DNA of 33,164 nucleotides from Phycisphaerales bacterium (GTDB lineage: Bacteria; Planctomycetota; Phycisphaerae; UBA1845), in the NCBI GenBank assembly GCA_020344555.1, contig CP070827.1, positions 2,942,416-2,975,579 of the forward strand. Direction: 5' to 3'. This document shows positions 25,269 through 33,164 of this stretch, piece after piece; within the stretch, counting starts at the first letter, position 1, and each line of letters begins with the position of its first letter. The notes beneath the pieces were generated by a model. That model was not told the origin of the DNA. It did not search any database and worked only from the letters and a program-made list of their open reading frames with translations. The position numbers and the translations under genes are program-made.

Positions 25269-26359
25269 TGGCCGGGTACGCTGACGACAAAACCGAACCC
25301 CCGACTCCTCGGCGGCGTGAGCAAGCCCGTCGACAGGGGCAGGTGGCCCGGAGCCAGGACTTGACGGCGGCTGTGCTGCTGTTGAGCGGCTTTTTCGCCC
25401 TGGCTCTGTTGGGGCCGCCCCTGTGGCACAGTCTGCTGGCCATGACCAGAGCGGGTCTAACCATGGAGTCCGGGCTTCGACTCGGGGATATCATGCCCTT
25501 CGCCGGGGCCGTCACCACTGAGGCATTCAAGCGTCTCGCACCGTTTCTGCTGATCCTGTTTACCGCCATGCTGGTCACACTTTTGGGTCAGATCGGCCTT
25601 CTGTTCACGTTGCATCCACTAACGCCCAGCCTCGGCAAGATCAACCCTTTGAGTGGCCTGCAACGTCTGTTCTCGGTACGGTCGATAATGCTCGCCGTGA
25701 GCAGCTTCGGCAAGCTGCTGATTGTCGGCCTGGTCGCCTACCTTACGCTCTCCGGCAGTGCGGCCGCGATCATTCATGCGTTCATGTTCGGATTTCGCGA
25801 TGTCTTCGTACTCGGTTCGACGTTGATGTTCCGGTTGGGAATGCGGATGGCCGCTGCCCTGCTGATCCTGGCCCTTTTGGACTTCGCCTGGCAGCGCTAC
25901 CGCCACGAGCGGGACCTGCGAATGACCAAGGAGGAGGTGAAGGACGAGCTGCGAAGCATGGAGGGTGATCCGCAGATCAAGCGCCGCCGGCGCGAGGTGC
26001 AGTTTCAACTGGCCATGCAGCGGCTGAGAAGGGATGTTCCTACGGCCGATGTCGTGGTCACCAACCCGACACACGTTTCCGTGGCGATTCGTTATGAGCC
26101 GGAGTCGATGATCGCTCCGAAGGTGGTTGCCAAGGGGGCCGACCAGATCGCCATTCGGATTCGTCAGATCGCCACCGAGTTCGGCATTCCGGTTGTTGAG
26201 CGCCCGCCGCTGGCCCGCGCGCTGTACGAATCGGTCGAGGTCGGGGAGTACGTTCCAGAGCGTTTGTACCGGGCGATTGCAGAGATTCTCGCATACGTTT
26301 ACGAGTTGACCGGCCGCTCGCCGTTGGCCGGCCGGCCCGTTCCGGTCGCGGCGCGGTGA
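25268..26359 (+). CDS. flhB: Flagellar export specificity protein FlhB
   Basis: FlhB controls the switch from rod/hook to filament export. Its 363 residues are normal length. After the charged N-terminus (DDKTEPPTPRRREQARRQGQVARSQDL) come four membrane helices (about 33-51, 91-115, 144-163, 181-204). The cytoplasmic tail holds MTKEEVKDELRSMEGDPQIKRRRR and the self-cleavage motif NPTH at 266-269 (VVVTNPTHVSVAIRYEPE). The conserved A-P-VVAKG-D--A--IR--A-E-gIP-VE-ppLAR-LY section follows. All switch residues are present. It overlaps fliR and precedes flhA. Confidence 0.97.
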   Translation: MAGYADDKTEPPTPRRREQARRQGQVARSQDLTAAVLLLSGFFALALLGPPLWHSLLAMTRAGLTMESGLRLGDIMPFAGAVTTEAFKRLAPFLLILFTAMLVTLLGQIGLLFTLHPLTPSLGKINPLSGLQRLFSVRSIMLAVSSFGKLLIVGLVAYLTLSGSAAAIIHAFMFGFRDVFVLGSTLMFRLGMRMAAALLILALLDFAWQRYRHERDLRMTKEEVKDELRSMEGDPQIKRRRREVQFQLAMQRLRRDVPTADVVVTNPTHVSVAIRYEPESMIAPKVVAKGADQIAIRIRQIATEFGIPVVERPPLARALYESVEVGEYVPERLYRAIAEILAYVYELTGRSPLAGRPVPVAAR

Positions 26360-26404
26360 CGGTTTATGGGAAGAACGTTCACCAGAATGGTCTTAAGGTG
26401 AGTA

Positions 26405-28483
26405 ATGGCGTTAGCTGACCTGACTAAGCTGCGCGTATCCCGAGCGGTCACCAGGCATTACGGCGTCCTGCTGCCCGCAGCAGTGCTGAGCCTGGTTCTG
26501 GTTATTCTCATCCCCTTGCCCACCGGGATAATGGACCTGCTCTTGCTCATCAACATCACCTTGTCCGGCGTCGTTCTGCTGACAGTGATGTACATGAAAG
26601 GCCCGCTGGAGTTCTCGTCTTTTCCCTCGCTATTGCTCGGCTTGACGCTGTACCGCCTGGTTCTCAACACCGCGACAACGCGCCTGATTCTCACCAACGG
26701 CGATGCCGGTGTGGTCATTGCCACCTTCGGAGGTTTTGTAGCCCGCGGCTCGCTGGCGGTGGCCATCATCATCTTCGCGATTATCGTGGTTATTCAGTTC
26801 GTGGTGATCACCAAAGGTGCGACACGGATCGCCGAGGTGGCGGCCAGGTTCACCCTGGATGGCATGCCCGGCAAGCAGATGGCCGTCGATGCCGACCTCA
26901 ACGCCGGGACGATAACCGAAGAGGAGGCCAAGCTTCGCAGGGCCGAGATCACCCGGGAGGCCGATTTCTACGGGGCCATGGACGGGGCCAGCAAGTTCGT
27001 TCGGGGCGATGCCATTGCCGGCATCATCATCACGCTGATCAATATCCTCGGAGGTATCTACGTCGGACTGGTGGAGCTCGATTGGACACTCGCCGAGACG
27101 CTGCGCCGCTTCACGATTCTGACAATTGGTGACGGACTAGTGTCGCAGATTCCCGCGTTCATCGTGTCCGTCGCTGCGGCTATGGTCGTCACGCGCAGCG
27201 CGGAAAGGAAGAGCCTTGGGGAGGAGTTACTCGGGCAGTTGGTCAGCCAGCCGGTTGCCCTGCTGCTTACCGGCGCGTTTCTGCTGGTTCTGGCGTTGAC
27301 GCCGTTGCCGAAACCGCCGTTGATCCTGCTGATGGTCTCATGCTACGCCCTGGCGTTCCTGCTCAGCAGGCACCACCAGGCGGTGGCGGCACAAGCGGCC
27401 GCTGCCAAGGTCAGACCAACCGGCTCCGAACGGATCGAACAGCACCTCTCCCCCGATCCCATGGAACTGGACGTGGGGTATGGGCTGATATGCCTGGTGG
27501 ATCGCAAGCAGGGCGGCGATCTGCTTGACCGGGTCACAAATATGCGGCGGCAAGTCGCCCAGGAGCTGGGCATTGTAGTTCCTCCCATTCGGATCCGTGA
27601 CGACATTCGGCTTCAACCCAACCAGTTCCGTGTGAAGCTGAGGGGGCTCACCATCGGCGAGGCTGAGGTGATGCCCGGTCATCTGCTGGCCATCGACTCC
27701 GGGGCGGTCTCCGAACGAATCAACGGCGTCGAGACGACCGAACCGGCTTTCGGTCTTCCGGCACTGTGGATCGACGAAGATCAACGCCATGAGGCCGAGC
27801 ATCGCAACTATACCGTGGTCGAGCCGTCCAGCGTGGTCGCCACATACTTGACTGAACTGATCAAGCGGCACGCGGAAGAGCTCCTTACCCGACAGGAGGT
27901 CAACCGGCTGCTCGATCACCTTCGCCAGCGGGCCGGGAAACTGGTCGAAGAGGTGGTCCCGGAGGTGCTCAAACCGGGCGAAATCCAGCGCGTCTTACAG
28001 GCCCTGCTTCGGGAACGCGTGCCCATCCGTGACCTGGAATCGATTCTGGAGACCGTTGCCAATGTCGCAGCGCGCACCAAGGATCCCGAGATTCTCACAG
28101 AATACGCTCGCAACGCTCTTGCTCGCACCCTCTGCCATCAACACAGGTCCGACGACGGGCGGATTCATTGTATTACCTTGGATCCATCATTGGAGGAGCT
28201 GATCACCAAGAGCCTGGAAAAGACCGAACACGGTGCCATGTTAACGCTCCCGCCGGCCCTTCAGACCGAGATTGCGGAGGCGATCCGGCTCCAGGTCGAG
28301 CAAACCGCGCCGTCGGTTCGTGGTCGGGCGCCGGTGCTTCTTTGCCCGCCGCAGGTTCGCCCCTGGGTGCGCAAGATGATTGAGGCCCGGCTCCCATCGG
28401 TCGCGGTGCTATCCTACAACGAGATCGTTCGCGGGTTCGAAGTCGAGTCACACGGCATGGTGGTTTTGAAGGATGAGAGTTAA
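26405..28483 (+). CDS. flhA: Flagellar export protein FlhA
   Basis: FlhA is the large export gate subunit whose cytoplasmic ring receives substrates and chaperones. Its 692 residues are the family norm. The N-terminal half has about eight hydrophobic helices. The FHIPEP-family signature RIAEVAARFTLDGMPGKQMA (141-160, continuing VDAD) lies in the conserved cytoplasmic loop, followed by LRRAEITREADFYGAMDGASKFVRGDAIAG. The C-terminal half (from about 350) reads ELDVGYGLICLVDRKQGGDLLDRV and QELGIVVPPIRIRDDIRLQPNQFRVKLRGLTI, and ends with a conserved YNEI. The stop lies inside the flhF start region (11-base overlap). Confidence 0.97.
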   Translation: MALADLTKLRVSRAVTRHYGVLLPAAVLSLVLVILIPLPTGIMDLLLLINITLSGVVLLTVMYMKGPLEFSSFPSLLLGLTLYRLVLNTATTRLILTNGDAGVVIATFGGFVARGSLAVAIIIFAIIVVIQFVVITKGATRIAEVAARFTLDGMPGKQMAVDADLNAGTITEEEAKLRRAEITREADFYGAMDGASKFVRGDAIAGIIITLINILGGIYVGLVELDWTLAETLRRFTILTIGDGLVSQIPAFIVSVAAAMVVTRSAERKSLGEELLGQLVSQPVALLLTGAFLLVLALTPLPKPPLILLMVSCYALAFLLSRHHQAVAAQAAAAKVRPTGSERIEQHLSPDPMELDVGYGLICLVDRKQGGDLLDRVTNMRRQVAQELGIVVPPIRIRDDIRLQPNQFRVKLRGLTIGEAEVMPGHLLAIDSGAVSERINGVETTEPAFGLPALWIDEDQRHEAEHRNYTVVEPSSVVATYLTELIKRHAEELLTRQEVNRLLDHLRQRAGKLVEEVVPEVLKPGEIQRVLQALLRERVPIRDLESILETVANVAARTKDPEILTEYARNALARTLCHQHRSDDGRIHCITLDPSLEELITKSLEKTEHGAMLTLPPALQTEIAEAIRLQVEQTAPSVRGRAPVLLCPPQVRPWVRKMIEARLPSVAVLSYNEIVRGFEVESHGMVVLKDES

Positions 28484-29720
28484 AACCTTCCGCGGAAAGA
28501 CGATGGCTGAGACGCTCGAGCGGGTCAAGCGTGAGTTCGGGCCCCATGCGGTAATACTCCACACCCGCACGGCCACACAGGGTGGGCTACTCGGCGTCGG
28601 CGGAAAGCCTTGTGTCGAGATCACGGCTGCCAGGCAGATGTCGGACTTGCCTGAGCCCCTCAGGCGAGGTACACTAAAAGTAAGATCGGGTCAGGACGGT
28701 TGTGCAGATGGAGCTGCCAGGGCGATGTCCTCATCCACCAAGCTCGTTGCCTCTCCACTGTCCGACACGCTGCTGTCGGAACTTGGCGCCCTTAGATCAG
28801 TTGTGGACGATCTGGCCCGCGAATCGCGGCGTTCTCAGGCCGTCGATATGCCCCGCGAGCTATATGACACGTACCGTAAGCTCGTGGAAAACGCCGTGGC
28901 AGAGGAGCTCGCCCGGCAACTGATCGACGAGCTCCGCGGCGCGCTGACTGAGAATCAACTCCGGGACCCCAGGATCGTCCGGGCCCGGCTGGCTTGTATC
29001 GTCGAGTCCATGGTACCCACTGCCGGTCCGATTCGACCGCCACGGCGCGATAAACCGACTGTGATCGCCCTGATCGGCCCCACGGGTGTCGGCAAGACTA
29101 CCACGATCGCCAAGCTGGCCGCCAACCTCTGTCTTCGTGAGCACCGCAGGGTCGGGCTGATCACCATCGATACCTATCGAATTGCCGCAGTCGAACAGCT
29201 CAAGACCTACGCCCAGATTATCGACGTGCCTCTGGAAGTCGTGATGGAGCCTAAGGAGCTTGGCGACGCGGTGGCCGGCATGGCGGACCGCGATATGATC
29301 TTGATCGACACCGCTGGGCGCAGCCAGCGGGATGGATACAAGATCGAAGAGCTTTGCGAATTCTTCGATGCTGTTCGGCCCGACGAGATGCATTTGGTTC
29401 TGTCCAGCACATCGAGCGAGTCGGTGTTGCGGGAGACCGTTCAACGATTTCGCAAGCTGGGCGTAAACCGGGTGATATTCACCAAGCTGGACGAGGCCAT
29501 CGGTTTCGGTGTTATCTTGGATTGTCTGCAGAAGGCAGAGGCGGGATTATCTTACGTGACAACCGGACAGGACGTTCCCGATGACATACAGGTGGGGGAG
29601 GGCAAGGCTCTGGCCAAGCTGATTCTTGGAACGCCGCGTCGGCGCGCGGACGGCGCTACGACGGCGGTCACCGTATTGGGGCCGACAAAAATGTCTGGGC
29701 AGAGCAGCGCTGTCTGCTAA
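28473..29720 (+). CDS. flhF: Flagellar SRP-like GTPase FlhF
   Basis: FlhF marks the place of flagellar assembly, usually at a cell pole, and recruits early components. The protein has 415 residues. The N-terminus MRVKTFRGKTMAETLERVKREFGPHAVILHTR is typical and fixes the start at 28473. The NG GTPase domain has G1 IGPTGVGKTT (201-210), the DTYRIAAVEQL block (233-243), G3 DTAGR (279-283) and G4 TKLD (337-340), and ends near GEGKALAKLIL. The basic, variable linker (about 55-125) is also usual. It starts inside the end of flhA and is followed by flhG, its regulator. Confidence 0.96.
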   Translation: MRVKTFRGKTMAETLERVKREFGPHAVILHTRTATQGGLLGVGGKPCVEITAARQMSDLPEPLRRGTLKVRSGQDGCADGAARAMSSSTKLVASPLSDTLLSELGALRSVVDDLARESRRSQAVDMPRELYDTYRKLVENAVAEELARQLIDELRGALTENQLRDPRIVRARLACIVESMVPTAGPIRPPRRDKPTVIALIGPTGVGKTTTIAKLAANLCLREHRRVGLITIDTYRIAAVEQLKTYAQIIDVPLEVVMEPKELGDAVAGMADRDMILIDTAGRSQRDGYKIEELCEFFDAVRPDEMHLVLSSTSSESVLRETVQRFRKLGVNRVIFTKLDEAIGFGVILDCLQKAEAGLSYVTTGQDVPDDIQVGEGKALAKLILGTPRRRADGATTAVTVLGPTKMSGQSSAVC

Positions 29721-29759
29721 TCGTGGCATCGCCGCGAGCGACGCCAACGGGATTGTCTC

Positions 29760-30632
29760 ATGGCTCAACGGGAAGCTCGAGCCCATCGCAGAGACCAGGC
29801 AAGCTGCCTGCGGGAGCTGGCAGGGCGCCACCGGTCCGCCGCGACGACGATCGCAGTGACCAGCGGCAAGGGCGGAGTTGGGAAATCCAATATAGCCGTA
29901 AATCTTTCAATCTGTCTGGCCGCGCACGGAATCCGCGTGACCTTGGTGGATGCGGACATGGGGCTTGCCAACGCCGATCTGTTGATGAATCTGCATCCTC
30001 GCTACACGCTCTCACACGTCCTCTCGGGGGTGCGCAGCATCGAGGAGGTCTCTATGCAAGGGCCGGGTGGGGTGCGCTTCATTCCGGGTGCTTCCGGCCT
30101 TCATGAACTTGCCAATCTCTGTGAGTTTGAGCGACAGAACCTCATCAGCCAACTCCTGAAGATGGAGATCAACACTGATATTGGGGTTTTGGACTGCGGC
30201 GCCGGCATATCGCGGAATGTGCTCAGCTTCGCTCTGGCTGCTGATCGGGTGCTGGTCGTAACCACACCGGAGCCTACCGCAGTGACCGACGCATATGCCA
30301 TGATTAAGGCATTGCACCGCGAGGGATGCCCCGGGCGAATCGGCGTGTTCGTGAACATGGCCAACAGCCGGGGCGAGGCCCTGGCGGCCTGCCAACGGAT
30401 CACCGGCGTGGCCGAAAGATTTTTGGATTATTCAGTTGCGGACTGTGGATATATGTTGCAGGATACCGCTGTGGAGTTGGCTGTTCAGGAGCGATGCCCC
30501 TTTGTCATTCGGCATCCGGGCTCGAACGCCAGCGCCTGCATCGCCGCAATGGCGAGTGATATGACCCGGACGTGTACGGGTCAGCAACGGCGCGGTGGTT
30601 TTTTCAGCCGCGTGGCCGGCTTGTTCGTGTAG
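29760..30632 (+). CDS. flhG: MinD-like ATPase FlhG (FleN/YlxH)
   Basis: FlhG limits flagellar number and stimulates FlhF. The protein has 290 residues. At the N-terminus, residues 12-18 read DQASCLR, a match to the DQAxxLR motif known to activate FlhF GTPase; this supports the start at 29760. The deviant Walker A is GKGGVGKS (36-43), then LVDADMGLANADLLM (switch) and VLDCGAGIS (Walker B region). The C-terminus ends in GGFFSRVAGLFV, which could be the amphipathic membrane-targeting helix of MinD-type proteins. It follows flhF by 39 bases. Confidence 0.93.
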   Translation: MAQREARAHRRDQASCLRELAGRHRSAATTIAVTSGKGGVGKSNIAVNLSICLAAHGIRVTLVDADMGLANADLLMNLHPRYTLSHVLSGVRSIEEVSMQGPGGVRFIPGASGLHELANLCEFERQNLISQLLKMEINTDIGVLDCGAGISRNVLSFALAADRVLVVTTPEPTAVTDAYAMIKALHREGCPGRIGVFVNMANSRGEALAACQRITGVAERFLDYSVADCGYMLQDTAVELAVQERCPFVIRHPGSNASACIAAMASDMTRTCTGQQRRGGFFSRVAGLFV

Positions 30633-30648
30633 GCTACGTACTGAGATC

Positions 30649-30687
30649 GACACCGTGCTTGGTGTCAGACGCCGGTAGGGATACCGG
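30649..30687. other. Two adjacent inverted repeats after flhG
   Basis: GACACC/GGTGTC (30649-30654 with 30661-30666, loop GTGCTT) and CCGGTA/TACCGG (30672-30677 with 30682-30687, loop GGGA) lie in the 157-base gap between flhG and the small membrane protein gene. There is no T-run, so they are not a clear intrinsic terminator. They might be a weak attenuating or processing site. Confidence 0.3.
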
Positions 30688-30789
30688 TAAGGGTTAGTCG
30701 GGGCGGATGACGGTGAGCGAAGGAGGCGCGGTCCCTCATACTGTTGTCTTCCCCGTGCAGCTAATCACGGCGACAGGGATGTTGCGATT

Positions 30790-31095
30790 ATGGTTGCGCG
30801 CTTTGCAGGGGCCGGATTAGGCCTCGTTGCTTTCACCATCACCATCACCGCGGGACTGCTCGCACGCAATCCCGTGGAGGTCACCCTGTCGCGGAGTATT
30901 CTTGCTCTGATTTTGTTCTGCCTCATTGGGCTGCTTCTCGGAGGTGCGGCGCAGCTTGTCGTCGCCGAGTACGAGAAGAATCGAGAGGCTGAGATTCGGA
31001 AGCGGTACCCCGACGACTCGACCGGCACGGAGGACGGCGGTCCGAAAGACGGGTCAAGCGGCGGTGACGGTGAGTCGATCCAAAAGGAAGCATAG
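30790..31095 (+). CDS. Small two-helix membrane protein of unknown function, between flhG and fliA
   Basis: The protein has 101 residues (MVARFAGAGLGLVAFTITITAGLLARNPVEV..) with two membrane helices at about 6-24 and 35-57. A charged tail follows (about 63-101, YEKNREAEIRKRYPDDSTGTEDGG..) that is Gly, Asp, Glu and Ser-rich. An AGGGA-type ribosome site precedes ATG 30790 at normal spacing, and the codon use looks like that of its neighbours, so it is probably a real gene. I do not recognise the family. Its place between flhG and fliA, with fliA 11 bases downstream, puts it in the flagellar transcript. Confidence 0.65.
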   Translation: MVARFAGAGLGLVAFTITITAGLLARNPVEVTLSRSILALILFCLIGLLLGGAAQLVVAEYEKNREAEIRKRYPDDSTGTEDGGPKDGSSGGDGESIQKEA

Positions 31096-31106
31096 GAGCG
31101 GATTTC

Positions 31107-31886
31107 ATGCGAGCGACCGTGGAGAGAGCCGACATGGGCGAGGTGTGGCGCCGGTTCAAATCATCCAGAGATCGATTGGTGCGAAACGTTCTCATGGAGA
31201 ATTACCTCCCCATCGTGAGGTACAACGCCGAGCGTATCAGCGCCAAGCTGCCGGACGAGATCGATCAGGACGATCTGATCTCGGCTGGAATCTTCGGTCT
31301 GATGGATGCCATCGAGGCGTACGATCTGGACCGGGGCGTCAAGTTCGAAACCTACTGCGCTCCGCGCATCCGCGGAGCCATCCTGGACGAGCTTCGCAGC
31401 ATGGACTGGGTGCCCAGGTTGGTCCGCAGCCGAGCTACCAAACTCGAGCACATCGCCAGGCAGCTCGAGTCGATCCTCGGCCGGGCTCCCGCGGAGGCCG
31501 AGATTGCCGAACGGCTCAGCCTCTCCCGGGTGGACTTTGAGAAGCTGGTGCGCGACGCCACGGCCGTTACCCAGATCTCGCTATCCCGCAAGTACAGCGA
31601 GACCGATTCGAACAAGGAGGTTTGTGAGATCGACGTCATCGAGGACAAGCGTGGACAAAACCCCATCTCGGAGGTGCAGAAGAAGGACCTCAAGGCTCTG
31701 ATCACTCGTGGTCTGACGCGTGCCGAACGCCTCATCCTGATCCTCTACTACTACGAAGAAATGACTATGAAGGAGATTGGGATGACGCTTGATTTGTCGG
31801 AGAGTCGGGTGTCGCAAATGCACTCCTCGATTCTGATTCGCTTGAAGGAGCAGTTGGAGCTGCGTCGCAAAGAGCTTGTGCATTAG
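31107..31886 (+). CDS. fliA: Flagellar sigma factor FliA (sigma-28, WhiG family)
   Basis: FliA directs RNA polymerase to late flagellar genes (filament, caps, chemotaxis). The protein has 259 residues. Region 2: LMENYLPIVRYNAERISAKLPDEIDQDDLISAGIFGLMDAIEAYDLDRGVKFETYCAPRIRGAILDELRSMDWVPRLVRSRA, the classical FliA/WhiG block. Region 3: LEHIARQLESILGRAPAEAEIAERL. Region 4 helix-turn-helix: TRAERLILILYYYEEMTMKEIGMTLDLSESRVSQMHSSILIRLKEQL. ATG 31107 has an AGGAG site about 8 bases upstream; ATG 31134 is an alternative. Its anti-sigma factor FlgM is not in the window. Confidence 0.96.
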   Translation: MRATVERADMGEVWRRFKSSRDRLVRNVLMENYLPIVRYNAERISAKLPDEIDQDDLISAGIFGLMDAIEAYDLDRGVKFETYCAPRIRGAILDELRSMDWVPRLVRSRATKLEHIARQLESILGRAPAEAEIAERLSLSRVDFEKLVRDATAVTQISLSRKYSETDSNKEVCEIDVIEDKRGQNPISEVQKKDLKALITRGLTRAERLILILYYYEEMTMKEIGMTLDLSESRVSQMHSSILIRLKEQLELRRKELVH

Positions 31887-31909
31887 CGCCGGCTTGTGGG
31901 AGCGTTGCC

Positions 31910-32233
31910 ATGTCGGAAATAGCCCCTGACCTTCCGTCGTCAGCGGCCCAGAGCGGCGTCCAAGCCCGGGAGATCGCCAAGGAGCGGGATGCCGGTCGTG
32001 CCGGCCAGGCCCACGCGGCGACCAGACAGGTCAAGACGGTCGATGAGGCCGGAAGCACTGTCGAAACTAATGATGAAGACGTGGCTGTCTTCGCCGACGC
32101 CGAAGGCACCGGCAGCGAAGGACGGGCGTTCGAGGAAGGCGGCACTCCGGAATCTGAATCCACCGATCAAGAGAAAACCAACGGCATTGCCAGAGGGGAA
32201 GACGGTCAACTCCACGTGGATCTCGAAGCGTAA
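31910..32233 (+). CDS. Small acidic protein of unknown function after fliA
   Basis: The protein has 107 residues (MSEIAPDLPSSAAQSGVQAREIAKERDAGRAGQ..). It is strongly acidic, low-complexity and probably disordered, ending GEDGQLHVDLEA. No signal peptide, membrane helix or Cys is visible. A GGGAG site lies 8 bases before ATG 31910, and it starts 23 bases after the fliA stop, so it is likely the last gene of the flagellar transcript. I do not recognise it. FlgM, also small, is an obvious candidate given the neighbouring fliA, but no FlgM motif is seen, so this is not claimed. Confidence 0.5.
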   Translation: MSEIAPDLPSSAAQSGVQAREIAKERDAGRAGQAHAATRQVKTVDEAGSTVETNDEDVAVFADAEGTGSEGRAFEEGGTPESESTDQEKTNGIARGEDGQLHVDLEA

Positions 32234-32326
32234 CCGCCCGCCCTGGTACCTCTGGTACCGTGTTTCACAAGTCTCGCAACTGTCTGTGTCGCAGGCTTTC
32301 CCGGCGCGCCGGAACGCGGGCGTCCG

Positions 32327-32344
32327 CGCGGGCTAAAGCCCGCG
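32327..32344. repeat. Perfect GC-rich palindrome downstream of the operon
   Basis: CGCGGGCT/AGCCCGCG (8-base arms, 32327-32334 and 32337-32344, loop effectively CTAAAG). It lies in the 292-base non-coding gap between the acidic gene and dapF. A weak AGGA/TCCT hairpin and ATTTTT follow 10-30 bases downstream, so a terminator role is possible but not shown. This palindrome is of the kind scattered between genes in planctomycete-like genomes. Confidence 0.4.
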
Positions 32345-32490
32345 GCTCCGGCTAGGATCGTCCTCGCACTATTTTTGAAGCACGGCACCGGGTAAGTCCC
32401 AGCCTTCAGGGCAAGTGTGAGGTAGCCCTGCAGGTCTCCGTCGCTTCGACGCCTGACCCGCGTGGCGTGCCTGGGCATCAATCTGGCAGA

Positions 32491-32519
32491 TTCCCGAACG
32501 GATATATGCGCCATAGAAT
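32491..32519 (+). promoter_or_regulatory. Possible promoter for dapF, leaderless arrangement
   Basis: TAGAAT at 32514-32519 resembles a -10 box and lies 17 bases after a weak -35 (TTCCCG, 32491-32496). Transcription would start at or very near the ATG at 32526. No Shine-Dalgarno sequence is visible between the -10 and the ATG. Confidence 0.25.
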
Positions 32520-32525
32520 CCCGGC

Positions 32526-33164
32526 ATGAAGTTCACGAAGATGCACGGCCTGGGCAATGACTACGTTTACGTCAACTGTTTCTCGGAGCGTGTTGAGCAC
32601 CCCTCTAAGCTGGCCCGGGCTGTCTCCGATCGCCACGCTGGCATCGGCAGCGACGGGCTGATCCTGATTCGCCCATCTGAGACGGCCGATGTCTGTATGC
32701 AGGTGTACAACGCCGACGGGTCCCAAGCTCAGATGTGCGGGAACGCCATTCGCTGTGTCGCCAAATACGCCGTGGAACACGGTATCGCACCCGGACCGAA
32801 CCTCAGGATCGAGACCGGCGCCGGCGTGAGGACTGCTCAATGCCACATCCTTGACGGCGTCGTGCGATCTGTACGTGTTGACATGGGTCGCCCGATCCTC
32901 GAAGCCCCTGCGATTCCATCAACCATTCCTGCCGAGCGAATCATCAACCATCCGCTTCGAATCTACCCCAGCAGGTCGCAGGCGGAACCTGTCCCCACAG
33001 AGTCGGGGGCCTGCCCGGGGTCCCCTGTCGAGTATGAGGTCACCTGCGTCTCGATGGGCAATCCCCACGCAGTCGTATTCTTCGAGGATCTCGACGCGAC
33101 CGCGCTGGACGTCGTCGGGCCGCAGTTTGAACATGCCCCTCAGTTTCCCGAGCGTATCAACGTG
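32526..33164 (+). CDS. dapF: Diaminopimelate epimerase DapF (3'-truncated by window end)
   Basis: DapF converts LL- to meso-diaminopimelate for lysine and peptidoglycan synthesis in the cytoplasm. The visible 213 residues start MKFTKMHGLGNDYVYVNCF, the typical opening of the family, which fixes the start. The first catalytic Cys is Cys71 in NADGSQAQMCGNAIRC. VSMGNPHAVVFFEDLD is the conserved central block. The second catalytic Cys (GCTLACGTG-like region) lies beyond the window. An insertion around residues 140-165 (SRSQAEPVPTESGACPGSPVE) is unusual but lies in a loop. It is not part of the flagellar operon by function. Confidence 0.95.
   Translation, partial: MKFTKMHGLGNDYVYVNCFSERVEHPSKLARAVSDRHAGIGSDGLILIRPSETADVCMQVYNADGSQAQMCGNAIRCVAKYAVEHGIAPGPNLRIETGAGVRTAQCHILDGVVRSVRVDMGRPILEAPAIPSTIPAERIINHPLRIYPSRSQAEPVPTESGACPGSPVEYEVTCVSMGNPHAVVFFEDLDATALDVVGPQFEHAPQFPERINV

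Noticed and set aside
32370-32514. Minus-strand open frame near 32206-32514 upstream of dapF
   Set aside because: No recognisable domain or ribosome site; most of it lies in the non-coding gap with a palindrome.
1-33164. CRISPR arrays, tRNA or rRNA genes, transposases, prophage genes
   Set aside because: None were seen on reading the window; only the intron relic and short palindromes suggest mobile or repetitive DNA.

Overview
The window is a high-GC bacterial segment, almost entirely coded on the + strand, and it contains most of a flagellar gene cluster. The organism is most likely a member of the Planctomycetota, probably Phycisphaerae-like. That inference rests on the secreted Cys-rich protein with cohesin-like and dockerin-like repeats at the left edge, the short GC-rich intergenic palindromes, and a single long flagellar operon of the deep-branching type. 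No rRNA or tRNA is visible to confirm it.

Layout. Positions 1-1953 hold the 3' part of a large secreted protein. It is followed by a short hairpin repeat and a strong intrinsic terminator (2034-2080). Immediately after the terminator T-run (about 2077-2440) is a sequence with the conserved blocks of group II intron domain I but no reverse transcriptase, read here as a degraded class-C-type intron. A 791-residue membrane-anchored TPR protein (2591-4966) then leads a tight set: a coiled-coil FlgN-like protein, a soluble histidine kinase and an NtrC-type sigma-54 activator. A 222-base gap (7735-7956) holds a well-spaced -24/-12 promoter candidate.

From 7957 a nearly continuous operon of about 24 kb runs flgB-flgC-fliE-fliF-fliG-fliH-fliI-fliJ-(MotE-like)-fliK-flgD-flgE-flbD-motA-motB-fliL-fliN-fliO-fliP-fliQ-fliR-flhB-flhA-flhF-flhG-(small membrane protein)-fliA-(small acidic protein). 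The window ends in a 5'-partial dapF, which marks the return to housekeeping genes.

How the genes work together. FliPQR, FlhB and FlhA form the export gate. FliH, FliI and FliJ are the ATPase complex. FliF, FliG and FliN form the MS and C rings. FlgB, FlgC and FliE are the proximal rod and its adaptor. FliK, FlgD and FlgE build and measure the hook. MotA, MotB, FliL and the MotE-like protein form the stator module, and FlhF and FlhG set flagellar site and number. The kinase/activator pair plus the sigma-54 site suggest early control, and FliA (sigma-28) late control. Not seen in the window: fliM, flgF/flgG, flgA/flgH/flgI, flgK/flgL, fliC/fliD/fliS, flgM and chemotaxis genes. These must lie elsewhere or be absent.

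I did not find an obviously new multi-gene system. The points most worth checking are the intron relic behind the terminator, the TPR/FlgN-like/kinase/activator leader module, the fliL-fliN junction without fliM, the conserved-looking small membrane protein between flhG and fliA, and a hairpin repeat with one copy inside the fliK coding region.
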